A DNA stretch of 55,013 nucleotides. Source: Candidatus Cloacimonadota bacterium (GTDB taxonomy: Bacteria > Cloacimonadota > Cloacimonadia > Cloacimonadales > TCS61). The notes beneath the pieces were generated by a model that ran no database searches, had not been told where the DNA came from, and worked only from the letters and a program-made list of their open reading frames with translations. The stretch is from positions 1-55,013 of the forward strand of contig JABGOP010000001.1 of assembly GCA_018645365.1 (NCBI GenBank). The letters run 5' to 3'. Of this stretch, positions 34,366 through 42,578 are shown in pieces. A program made the translations under genes and the position numbers. Numbering within the stretch: the first letter of the stretch is position 1; each line of letters opens with the position of its first letter.

Positions 34366-35367
34366 ATGGAATATACAAAAATTATTTACATTAGCTTAGC
34401 GGTAATTTTAGCAATTTTTACAATCATAATTTTATTAAAAAAAAGACAAAAAAAAACTACAACTTCAAAAAAAACAGTTAATTTTGGCTTTTTCTCCAAA
34501 ATTTCTGAATTACTTAAAATCAGCGGAAAAGTCGATGAATTGTTACTCGAAAAAATGGAAGAAATTCTCATTCAAGCCGACGTAGGTGTACAAACTAGTT
34601 TGGATATTATTGAGAAATTAAGGCAAAAAATCAAAGAAGATAACATCACTTCCGCCCATGAAATTCAAGCTGTTTTGAAAGTGATAATTCGCGAACTACT
34701 TTTGCAAGATTACAACGCCAACGATGCTTTCAAATCTTCAAACCAAAAACCGTTTGTGGTACTATTTACCGGCGTAAATGGCGTTGGAAAAACTACAACA
34801 ATTGCAAAATTAGCGAAACGATACACATCATCTGGAAAGTCAGTTTTGATGGTAGCGGCTGATACATTTCGTGCAGCAGCAATCGATCAACTTTCTATTT
34901 GGGCAAAACGAACTGGTGCTGAAATAATGAAGCAACAGGAAGGTGCAGACCCATCTTCGGTAGTTTATGATGGAATGATGAAAGCCAAAAAATTTGATGT
35001 GGTTTTGATAGATACAGCCGGGCGACAGCACACAAAAGTGAATTTGATGAATGAGCTTGCCAAAATCGAGCGAACCATCAAGAAAGTTTTGCCAGATGCA
35101 CCCCACGAAACTCTTTTGGTGGTAGATGCCACCACTGGGCAAAACGCCATTACGCAAGCTGAAATGTTTAATAAAGCCACAAACTTGAGCGGATTAGTTT
35201 TGACAAAATTAGATGGAACTGCGAAAGGTGGTATTGTGATTGGCATTAAACACCAACTCGGTATTCCGATAAAATTAGTGGGAATGGGAGAAACCTACCA
35301 CGATTTACATGACTTTAATGTAGCCGAATTTGTGGAACAAATTTTTGGCAAACAAAAAATTATTTGA
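34366..35367 (+). CDS. ftsY: Signal recognition particle receptor FtsY
   Basis: 333 residues. An N-terminal membrane helix (residues ~6-25) and a basic linker replace the long acidic A domain of the E. coli protein. The NG domain follows: P-loop GVNGVGKTT (136-144), DTFRAAA, DTAGRQHT and TKLDGTAKGG. FtsY receives ribosome-nascent-chain complexes from SRP and passes them to SecYEG. The stop codon overlaps the TTGACA of repeated leader element copy 3. Confidence 0.96.
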   Translation: MEYTKIIYISLAVILAIFTIIILLKKRQKKTTTSKKTVNFGFFSKISELLKISGKVDELLLEKMEEILIQADVGVQTSLDIIEKLRQKIKEDNITSAHEIQAVLKVIIRELLLQDYNANDAFKSSNQKPFVVLFTGVNGVGKTTTIAKLAKRYTSSGKSVLMVAADTFRAAAIDQLSIWAKRTGAEIMKQQEGADPSSVVYDGMMKAKKFDVVLIDTAGRQHTKVNLMNELAKIERTIKKVLPDAPHETLLVVDATTGQNAITQAEMFNKATNLSGLVLTKLDGTAKGGIVIGIKHQLGIPIKLVGMGETYHDLHDFNVAEFVEQIFGKQKII

Positions 35368-35462
35368 CAAAAAATGAGAGATTATTTTGTTCGGTGGTAA
35401 GCTGAAAAGAGATGGATGTAAAAGAGATGTTCACGACAAAATTGTCGCGAACACAAACATTA
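35364..35462 (+). repeat. Repeated leader element, copy 3 (long form)
   Basis: TTGACA, 12 nt, TTATTTTGTTCGGTGGTA, a purine-rich stretch of 30 nt, then GTTCACGACAAAATTGTCGC closed by GAAC. The last block is an 11-bp inverted repeat with one mismatch. ACAAACATTA follows. It matches copy 2 (12832-12929) block by block. It lies between ftsY and a small membrane protein gene. Confidence 0.6.
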
Positions 35463-35542
35463 CACGAAATTGGAATTACATTTATCTGATAGTACAAAAA
35501 TAAGAAGTTCGAATTTTAATCAAATATGAAGGAGGAGAAAGA

Positions 35543-35758
35543 ATGAATAAGATACAGCAAGTAACGTTTATGTTTTTAGGAATTATTCTTTGTTTGTGTG
35601 GAACTTTTATGATAACTACCGGAGGGTTGAAAGGAAATATCCAAATACAAGCAGGTGGAATAGTTATGTATCTTTCTTCAATGGTTTTGTTTTTTGCAGT
35701 TAGATTATCTAAAACAGAAAACAGAATCAAAGAATTAGAAAGCAAAATAAATAGTTAA
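35543..35758 (+). CDS. Small membrane protein, unknown function
   Basis: 71 residues: two hydrophobic segments (~8-27 and ~39-55) joined by a Gly-rich turn (TTGGLKGNIQIQAGG), then a short charged helix (TENRIKELESKINS) that is probably cytosolic. RBS GGAGGAG is strong. Its ~140-nt leader contains repeated element copy 3. No family recognised. Confidence 0.65.
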   Translation: MNKIQQVTFMFLGIILCLCGTFMITTGGLKGNIQIQAGGIVMYLSSMVLFFAVRLSKTENRIKELESKINS

Positions 35759-35824
35759 AGTTTTCCGCACAATATTTTAGTAAATTAATACCAAGGAACA
35801 AAATTTTATACAAAGTGGGGAAAC

Positions 35825-36043
35825 GTGAACAATAATCTTAACAATCCACTACACGGAATAAAATTAGCGGATATTTTGGAACGATTGGTCGATGAATACG
35901 GCTGGAAAAAACTTGGCATAAAAATCAAAATTCGTTGCTTCAACTATGACCCTTCAATCAAATCTAGCCTTAAATTTTTAAGAAAAACACCTTGGGCAAG
36001 AAGCAAGGTAGAACACCTCTACATCAAGTTGGTGAAAAAATAA
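35825..36043 (+). CDS. VF530-family (DUF2132) protein
   Basis: 72 residues. [20 protein letters not shown], then [20 protein letters not shown] and WAR..VE.LY, are the conserved core of the VF530 family, small proteins with a helical fold proposed to bind DNA. A GTG start is chosen: GTGGGG lies just upstream and the conserved N-terminus begins a few residues later. It is monocistronic and converges on nfo, with 7 nt between the stops. Confidence 0.9.
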   Translation: MNNNLNNPLHGIKLADILERLVDEYGWKKLGIKIKIRCFNYDPSIKSSLKFLRKTPWARSKVEHLYIKLVKK

Positions 36044-36050
36044 TTACAAT

Positions 36051-36887
36051 TTACAGACCGTATAACATTTGAATTTCAGTCGCCCAACTTTCTGAATTTG
36101 GTGTTTCCAAAATGAGGGGAATATTGTCAAAACGGCTATCATTCATCAAAAGTTTAAAAGCGTCTAACCCGATAAAACCCTTACCAATGCTTTCATGACG
36201 GTCAACGCGTGAGCCGAGTTCTTTTTTGCTGTCGTTAATGTGCATCGCCTTCAAATATTCAAAACCAACAATTTTTTCAAATTCTATAAAGGTTTTTACG
36301 CAAGCCTCTTCGGTACGTAAATCATAGCCAGATGCAAAAGTGTGGCAAGTGTCGAGGCAAACGCCAACGCGCGACTTGTCGTTCACATTTACGATAATTT
36401 CTGCTAAATGCTCAAATCGGAAACCAATATTATTGCCTTGACCAGCGGTATTTTCGATAACTGCCATCACATTCTTAGTTTGCGAAAACACGAAGTTTAT
36501 CGATTCTGCTACTTTTTTGAGCGATTCTTTTTCTGAAATTTTGCCCAAGTGTGAGCCGGGATGAAAATTTAAAAGTTGCAAACCAAGTTGTTCACATCTC
36601 TGCATTTCATCTAAAAAAGCAGAACGCGATTTCTCTAATTTTTCAGCCTCTGGATGCCCCAAATTGATCAGATAACTATCGTGCGGTAAAACATATTTTG
36701 ACAAAATTCCAGTTTTTTCTAAATTCGTTTTGAATGCCAGAATATCTTCTTTCGAAAGCGATTTTGCACTCCATTGTCTTTGGTTTTTGGTGAAAAGCGC
36801 AAACGCTTTTGCACCAATTTTTTGGGCATTCAGGGGTGCATTTGCCACCCCACCAGCCACACTAACATGAGCTCCAATAAATTTCAT
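36051..36887 (-). CDS. nfo: Endonuclease IV (AP endonuclease)
   Basis: 278 residues, full length. Signature regions include [75 protein letters not shown] and ILETPN; His, Asp and Glu residues in these bind three zinc ions. It cleaves 5' of abasic sites in base excision repair. RBS AAGGAG precedes the ATG. Confidence 0.96.
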   Translation of the reverse strand: MKFIGAHVSVAGGVANAPLNAQKIGAKAFALFTKNQRQWSAKSLSKEDILAFKTNLEKTGILSKYVLPHDSYLINLGHPEAEKLEKSRSAFLDEMQRCEQLGLQLLNFHPGSHLGKISEKESLKKVAESINFVFSQTKNVMAVIENTAGQGNNIGFRFEHLAEIIVNVNDKSRVGVCLDTCHTFASGYDLRTEEACVKTFIEFEKIVGFEYLKAMHINDSKKELGSRVDRHESIGKGFIGLDAFKLLMNDSRFDNIPLILETPNSESWATEIQMLYGL

Positions 36888-36905
36888 CCTAACTCCTTTA
36901 AAACC

Positions 36906-36934
36906 AACAAAAGGAGCTTTTAGCTCCTTTTGTT
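36906..36934 (-). terminator. Terminator of the NuoEFG-like operon
   Basis: A 13-bp perfect stem (AACAAAAGGAGCT with AGCTCCTTTTGTT) and a 3-nt loop, between the stop of the large iron-sulfur flavoprotein gene and the nfo start. T-runs are modest on both strands. Confidence 0.8.
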
Positions 36935-36950
36935 CGCATTTTTACAGCAA

Positions 36951-39900
36951 TTATTTTTTGGTTGATTCTTTCAAGTTAGCAATTAATTTTCGCTGAACTG
37001 TTACTTTTTTGAATTTTTCGGTTTGCAGATTTTCAATCGAATTTAAGTATTTTGTCAACTCATTTTTCGACATCTCTTCACCCTGCAAAATCGAAATATG
37101 TTTTGCTTTTTCAAGCCATATTTCTTCATCTGAATTTCCCAATAAACCAGCAATTTTCAAAGTTTCTAACATCTCGCTAAACATCGCAGATTTTTGTGGA
37201 TTTTTAAATTCACAAATTCTGCCATCATTTGCAATTGTAGTTCCGTCCATTTCGAGATAAGTTGGTTTCGGCAACACAAAATTTGCGGTTTCATTTTCGC
37301 CCAAATGGGAATTGAACATCACCGAGAATTTTGCGTTATTTTGTGAGCGTTTTTCACCATAATAAATGCCAAGATCAATTTTTTCTTCAACACCTTCAGC
37401 TATATTCAAAGCTTGTAAACCTTTAAAATTTGCGTAGCTAGTAGTTTCCAGTACACCTGAACCTTCTGCGAAATCACAAATTTCGGTTGCTTTTTTCCAA
37501 GTTTGCCAAATTGTTTTTTCCGTCAAATTATGACGGTCATAAATAAACAATGTCTTCGCCAAATTAGCATTAAAATCCTTCAATTCGGAAAGTGCAAAAA
37601 GTTCGTCTGCAAAATTATTAAACTCTGATTTCTTATCTGTAAAAATGAATAATTTTTTACCACTTCGTTGTTCATTCCTCGCTAAAATTTTCAAAGTATG
37701 GCTAATTTTTCCGACCAAAACAATTACTTCTGCTTTTTTGATGTCATTGTAAGTTTTGGTTTTAGCAATTTTATCAGTGAAATTTTCACGATACGAAAGA
37801 GATGAAATTTCTGCTCCAATATTTTTCGCAACTTGCTTCATAACCAACATTTCTTCGAGCGAAACTGATGGAGAAATGTAGATTTTTTTTGATTTTGCGT
37901 TTGCTACTTTCTCTTTGATTTCTGACAAAATAACAGAAATATCTTCGCATTTTTCGTAATCATTTTCCGTTTTAGAAAGTGGTTCTAAAATGCGATCTGT
38001 TTGACCAAATATTTGCCAACCGAATTTTCCTGCAAAACACAAATTTCGTTCATTGAAACTTTCATTTTCCACTGGATTAATGACGGTAACTCTTCCAGAT
38101 TGCGTGTTTACATCAATTTCACAACCAGTTCCACAAAGCCCACAATTTTGCGTGGTAATTTTTGAAATGCGTGGATTAAGTTTGAAATTATAATTTTTCG
38201 GAAGTAACGCACCTACTGGACAAGCCTCGATACATTTTCCGCAAGATTCGCAAGCCGTTTTCGTTAAACTTCCATCGAATTCAGGTGCCACGTAAGTTAC
38301 AAAACCACGATAAATATAGCCCAAAACGCCTGGTCCTTGAATTTCTGCACAAATTCGCACACAACGCCCACAGTTGATACATTTATTTGCATCTCGTTGA
38401 ATAAATGGGTGGCTATGATCAATAGGATGTTTGTTTTTATCGCCGCTAAAAATATCGGGATTTATTTTGTAATCGGTTGAATATTTTCGCAAATCACAAG
38501 TTTCGTTCACGTGACATCCGCACTCTAAACAGCGTTTCGCTTCCGCACACGCATCATTATCTTCAAAACCAGTTTCCACCTCTTCAAAGTTGGTAGCACG
38601 CTCTGTCGCATCAAGTTCCGGCATTATCATGCGTGCAATTTTTTCGTATTGTGCAAACTCTTTTGGGTCAACATCTTTCAGTCTTTTCTCTTTTTTGGAA
38701 TCAAATTTTGAAGCTGGTAATTCCACCAACATTCCATCCAAAAATCGTTCAATTGCTTGGAAAGCTTTGCGTCCATCAGCAATCGCTTCAATCGCTGTTG
38801 CCGGTCCACGCCTAAAATCTCCACCACCAAAAATATTGGCAATGCCGGTAAATTGCGTCTCTTCGTCAGCTTCGATGGTATCCCATCTCGTCAAAGGTAG
38901 CTCTTTGCCATCAATTTTATTTTCATTTTGCGATAAGAATTGAATTTCTGGTTTTTGCGAAATTGCGGCAATTACAGTACCAAAATACTCTTCAAAAGTT
39001 TCACCAGTCGCAACTGGACGGCGTCTTCCACTTTCGTCAGGCTCGCCCAATTTCATTTTTTCCAAAACAATTTTACTTAATTTTCCATCTTTACCAATGT
39101 TTTTAACTGGGTTTGTGAGGAAATGAAACTTAATGCCTTCTTCTTCAGCTGCGTCCACTTCGTAAGCTTCTGCTGGCATTTCTTTGCGAGTACGACGGTA
39201 AATCAAGGTAACATCGCTACCCAATCTTTTTGCGGTGCGAGCACAATCGATCGCAGTATTTCCGCCACCAACGACAGCAACATTTTTAGCAACTTCTGGA
39301 TTTTTCTCTAAAACAACATCTTTCAAAAAATCTACACCGAGATAACAACCAGCTAAATCACTATTTTCAATACGCATTGGTACAGCTTTTTGAGCACCAA
39401 TTGCCAAATAAATAGCGTCATAATTTTTGCTCAATTCGGAAAGTGAAACATCTTTGCCAACTTCAACATTATATTCAATTTCCATTCCATTTTTGCACAT
39501 TAATGCAATTTCTGCATCTAATATTTCCTTGGGAAGTCGATACTCTGGAATACCATAACGAAGCCATCCACCGCCCTTTGGAGCAGACTCAAAAACCTTC
39601 ACATCGTAGCCTTCATTAGAAAGATAATAGCCACAAGTTAGACCAGAAGGTCCAGCACCAATAATGGCAACTTTCTTATTTTTTGCCGCCTTTTTTTCAG
39701 GGACATACGACCAATCATTCACTAAATCATAATCCGCGGCATGACGCTTCAATTGACGAATCGCAATTGGTTCATCGACAATATCACGGCGACATTCTTC
39801 TTCGCAAAAAGCTGGACAAACCCTACCAATCGAGAGAGGCATCGGCAAGGTTTCCTTGATAACTTTTGCGGCTTCGCCAAATTCACCATTCGCAATTAAT

Positions 39901-40250
39901 GAGACATAACTTTGAATGTCAACTTGGTTCGGACACGCTATTTTACAAGGTGCTTCACAATCTGCATAATGGTCAGAAAGCAAAAGTTCTAGTGCCATTT
40001 TACGCGCATTTCTCACCTCTTCAGAATCAGTTTCAATCTCCATTCCGTCCAAAACTTCCGTACCGCAAGATGTTACAAAACCTCGGCGATTTTTCACTTT
40101 TACCGCACAAACCCAACACGAGCCGAATGGCTTCAATTCTTCATCGTGACACAAAGTTGGAATCTCAATTCCATTCGCATTTGCCACTTCCAATATCGTT
40201 TTTCCTGCTTCTACTTTAATTTTTTTCCCGTTCAATAATATCGTTATCAT
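36951..40250 (-). CDS. NuoG-like iron-sulfur protein with inserted GltD/NfnB-type FAD-NAD(P) module
   Basis: 1,099 residues from ATG 40250 (GGGG RBS; 13 nt after the NuoF-like stop). Order: [2Fe-2S] domain (Cys34, 45, 48, 62); GltD-type Fe-S domain starting at Cys98/102/106 (DCEAPCKIAC); FAD site VAIIGAGPSGLTCGYYL and NAD(P) site VAVVGGGNTAIDCA as in glutamate synthase beta subunit and NfnB; two [4Fe-4S] motifs (CINCGRCVRIC, CESCGKCIEACP); a [4Fe-4S] motif NCGLCGTGC; and a shortened molybdopterin-oxidoreductase-like domain without an evident catalytic Cys/Sec, as in NuoG. With NuoE and NuoF partners it probably forms a soluble NADH- and ferredoxin- or NADP-linked, possibly bifurcating, complex. 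No hydrogenase H-cluster motif is seen. Confidence 0.85.
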   Translation of the reverse strand: MITILLNGKKIKVEAGKTILEVANANGIEIPTLCHDEELKPFGSCWVCAVKVKNRRGFVTSCGTEVLDGMEIETDSEEVRNARKMALELLLSDHYADCEAPCKIACPNQVDIQSYVSLIANGEFGEAAKVIKETLPMPLSIGRVCPAFCEEECRRDIVDEPIAIRQLKRHAADYDLVNDWSYVPEKKAAKNKKVAIIGAGPSGLTCGYYLSNEGYDVKVFESAPKGGGWLRYGIPEYRLPKEILDAEIALMCKNGMEIEYNVEVGKDVSLSELSKNYDAIYLAIGAQKAVPMRIENSDLAGCYLGVDFLKDVVLEKNPEVAKNVAVVGGGNTAIDCARTAKRLGSDVTLIYRRTRKEMPAEAYEVDAAEEEGIKFHFLTNPVKNIGKDGKLSKIVLEKMKLGEPDESGRRRPVATGETFEEYFGTVIAAISQKPEIQFLSQNENKIDGKELPLTRWDTIEADEETQFTGIANIFGGGDFRRGPATAIEAIADGRKAFQAIERFLDGMLVELPASKFDSKKEKRLKDVDPKEFAQYEKIARMIMPELDATERATNFEEVETGFEDNDACAEAKRCLECGCHVNETCDLRKYSTDYKINPDIFSGDKNKHPIDHSHPFIQRDANKCINCGRCVRICAEIQGPGVLGYIYRGFVTYVAPEFDGSLTKTACESCGKCIEACPVGALLPKNYNFKLNPRISKITTQNCGLCGTGCEIDVNTQSGRVTVINPVENESFNERNLCFAGKFGWQIFGQTDRILEPLSKTENDYEKCEDISVILSEIKEKVANAKSKKIYISPSVSLEEMLVMKQVAKNIGAEISSLSYRENFTDKIAKTKTYNDIKKAEVIVLVGKISHTLKILARNEQRSGKKLFIFTDKKSEFNNFADELFALSELKDFNANLAKTLFIYDRHNLTEKTIWQTWKKATEICDFAEGSGVLETTSYANFKGLQALNIAEGVEEKIDLGIYYGEKRSQNNAKFSVMFNSHLGENETANFVLPKPTYLEMDGTTIANDGRICEFKNPQKSAMFSEMLETLKIAGLLGNSDEEIWLEKAKHISILQGEEMSKNELTKYLNSIENLQTEKFKKVTVQRKLIANLKESTKK

Positions 40251-40263
40251 TTCAGATTCCCCA

Positions 40264-42030
40264 TTATGATTTATTGATTGCGTTAAATTTACACACATCA
40301 AAACAAATTCCACATTTTATACACTCAGTTTGATTGATGAAATGTACTTTCTTTACTTCTCCGGAAATCGCATTTACCGGACATTTCTTTGCACAAACCG
40401 TGCAACCAATACATTTATCAGCAATTATTTCATATTTTTGAAGAGCAACGCAAACACCAGCTGAGCATTTTTTTTCTTTGATATGCTCCAAATATTCTTC
40501 TTTGAAATATTTCATTGTGGTCAGAACGGGATTCGGCGCAGTTTGCCCCAATCCACATAACGAACCTTTGATGATATTTTCCGACAATTCTTCCAGTTTT
40601 TGAAGATCTTCAATTTTGCCTTTTCCTTCGGTAATTTTCGTCAAAATTTCGAGCATTCGTTTCGTTCCAATCCTACAAAAAGTACATTTTCCACAAGATT
40701 CTTTTTGAGTGAAATCCAGAAAAAATTTAGCCACATCGACCATGCAAGTTCCAGTGTCCATCACTACCATTCCGCCAGAACCCATAATGGCACCAGTTTT
40801 GTTAATCGAGGCATAATCTACCGTTGTGTCCAAAAGCGATGCGGGAACGCAACCACCAGAAGGTCCGCCCAATTGCACTCCTTTGAATGGTTTTTCGGTT
40901 TTCATTCCGCCACCAACTCCATAAATCACATCTTTCAACGGAATGCCCATTGGTACTTCGATGAGCCCGCTATTTTTGATTTTTCCAGCAAGTGCAAAAA
41001 CTTTTGTACCGGGACTATCTTCCGTGCCATATTTTTTGTATTCAGAAGCGCCATTCAAAATAATCCACGCGATATTAGCCAAAGTTTCTACATTGTTAAT
41101 ATTAGTTGGTTTGCTCCACAATCCAGATTGTGCAGGAAATGGTGGACGAATACGAGGCATACCGCGTTCGCCTTCAATTGATGCCATCAACGCCGTCTCT
41201 TCACCACAAACAAACGCGCCGGCACCCTCTTTTATGTGAAGTTTGAATTTGAAATTTGTTCCTAAAATATTGTCGCCCAAAAAACCTTCTGCTTCGGCAT
41301 CTACAATTGCTTTTTTGAGATGACGAATTGCGAGTGGATATTCTGCTCGACAGTAGATGTAACCTTCATCTGCGCCAATTGCAAAAGCACCAATAATCAT
41401 CCCTTCGATGACACTGTGCGGGTCACCTTCCAAAACACTCCTGTCCATAAAAGCACCAGGGTCGCCCTCATCTGCGTTGCAGACAATATATTTTTTATCA
41501 TTTTGGGCGTTGTAAGCAAATTCCCATTTCAAACCGGTCGGAAAACCAGCTCCACCACGACCGCGTAAACCAGAATTTTTCATCTCGTCAATAATCTCTT
41601 TTCTTTCTAGTTTAAGAGATTTTTCGAGTGCTTTATAGCCATCTCTTGCTAAATAATCTTCAATCGATTGTGGATTGATAATACCACAGTTTCGCAAAAC
41701 AATTCGTTTTTGTTTTTGCAGGTTTTCATTTTCGGAAGCAACCATAAAGTTCGATAAAACCACATTTTCTGGAATGGGTTTTCCAATTTGAAATGCTTCA
41801 ATCAAATCACCAATTTGTGCCGCTGTAACTTGACCGTAAGTAATGGATTTTTCTCCATTCGCAATAATTTCCATCAACGGTTCTTCAAAACATAAACCGA
41901 TGCACGCCGTCTTTTGCAAATTGATATTTAACTTATTTTCTGCTAAATATTTTTCAATTGCATCGTAAACTTCGCCGGCTCCTGCCGCCAGTCCACAACT
42001 CCCTAATCCAACTTTTATTGAAAGGTTCAA
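40264..42030 (-). CDS. NuoF-like NADH-binding flavoprotein subunit
   Basis: 588 residues. The thioredoxin-like N-terminal domain has cysteines GLGSCGLAAGAG and CIGLCFE. The NADH/FMN domain has RGRGGAGFPTGLKW, CNADEGDPGAFMDR, GAGAYVCGEE-type sequence GAGAFVCGEETAL and EGERGMPRIRPPFP. SLBB region, then [4Fe-4S] site ESCGKCTFCRIGT plus SLCGLGQTAPNP. The C-terminal dicluster ferredoxin has CIGCTVCAKKCP and CIKCGICFDVCK. This is the HydB/HndC/NuoF type found in bifurcating hydrogenases and formate dehydrogenases. It follows the NuoE-like gene by 9 nt. Confidence 0.94.
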   Translation of the reverse strand: MNLSIKVGLGSCGLAAGAGEVYDAIEKYLAENKLNINLQKTACIGLCFEEPLMEIIANGEKSITYGQVTAAQIGDLIEAFQIGKPIPENVVLSNFMVASENENLQKQKRIVLRNCGIINPQSIEDYLARDGYKALEKSLKLERKEIIDEMKNSGLRGRGGAGFPTGLKWEFAYNAQNDKKYIVCNADEGDPGAFMDRSVLEGDPHSVIEGMIIGAFAIGADEGYIYCRAEYPLAIRHLKKAIVDAEAEGFLGDNILGTNFKFKLHIKEGAGAFVCGEETALMASIEGERGMPRIRPPFPAQSGLWSKPTNINNVETLANIAWIILNGASEYKKYGTEDSPGTKVFALAGKIKNSGLIEVPMGIPLKDVIYGVGGGMKTEKPFKGVQLGGPSGGCVPASLLDTTVDYASINKTGAIMGSGGMVVMDTGTCMVDVAKFFLDFTQKESCGKCTFCRIGTKRMLEILTKITEGKGKIEDLQKLEELSENIIKGSLCGLGQTAPNPVLTTMKYFKEEYLEHIKEKKCSAGVCVALQKYEIIADKCIGCTVCAKKCPVNAISGEVKKVHFINQTECIKCGICFDVCKFNAINKS

Positions 42031-42039
42031 ATCTCCCCC

Positions 42040-42498
42040 CTACTTATATTTTTTCAAAATTTCCGAAATTGATTCCGGCACTAATTTACCAAATGTGTCG
42101 TCATTTATCATCATTACGGGTGCCAAACTGCAACAGCCAAGGCACGCTACTTCCATCAATGTGAAAATTCCATTTTTGGTTGTATCTTCATCACCTTCCA
42201 ATTGTAGCGTTTCGCGAAGCTGTTTTAAGATGGAATTTGCGTCTGAAACATGACAGGCCGTTCCTTTGCAAATGCGGATAATGTGCTTGCCTTGCGGTTT
42301 GAGACGAAACATTGTATAGAAAGTTGCGACACCATAAATTTGTGCTAATTTCACATCAGTTTTTTCGGAAACATATCGCATTGCATCTTTCGAAAGATAA
42401 CGATCAATTTCCTGAACTTCTTGTAATAATGGAATCAACGCACCTTTTTTACCATTGTATTTGGCGATGATACCATCAATTGCTTTTTGATTATTCAT
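42040..42498 (-). CDS. NuoE-like [2Fe-2S] subunit
   Basis: 152 residues from ATG 42498, which has AAGGGAG 8 nt upstream; earlier TTG/GTG codons would include the RBS. An N-terminal helical bundle is followed by the thioredoxin-like [2Fe-2S] domain with CKGTACHV and ACLGCCSLAPV, the four-cysteine site of NuoE/HydC. It passes electrons within the NuoEF module. It is first in the operon; TTGACA about 60 nt upstream may be the -35 box. Confidence 0.94.
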   Translation of the reverse strand: MNNQKAIDGIIAKYNGKKGALIPLLQEVQEIDRYLSKDAMRYVSEKTDVKLAQIYGVATFYTMFRLKPQGKHIIRICKGTACHVSDANSILKQLRETLQLEGDEDTTKNGIFTLMEVACLGCCSLAPVMMINDDTFGKLVPESISEILKKYK

Positions 42499-42578
42499 CA
42501 ACTTCACTCCCTTACTCAATTCTTTTGTGTCTTTTTTCTAATTGAGAATCGATTGTCAATTGAAAACTAATTGTAACT

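Noticed and set aside
35495-35525. tRNA-like GTTCGAAT T-loop
   Set aside because: The flanking bases do not form a T-stem, and no anticodon or acceptor arm can be drawn.
36951-40250. Selenocysteine or molybdenum active site in the large NuoG-like protein
   Set aside because: The molybdopterin-like part is short and has no candidate Cys, Sec or Ser ligand after the [4Fe-4S] motif; it looks like the degenerate NuoG form.
40600-41181. 193-codon plus-strand frame antisense to the NuoF-like gene
   Set aside because: Shadow of a conserved enzyme gene with no RBS and biased composition.
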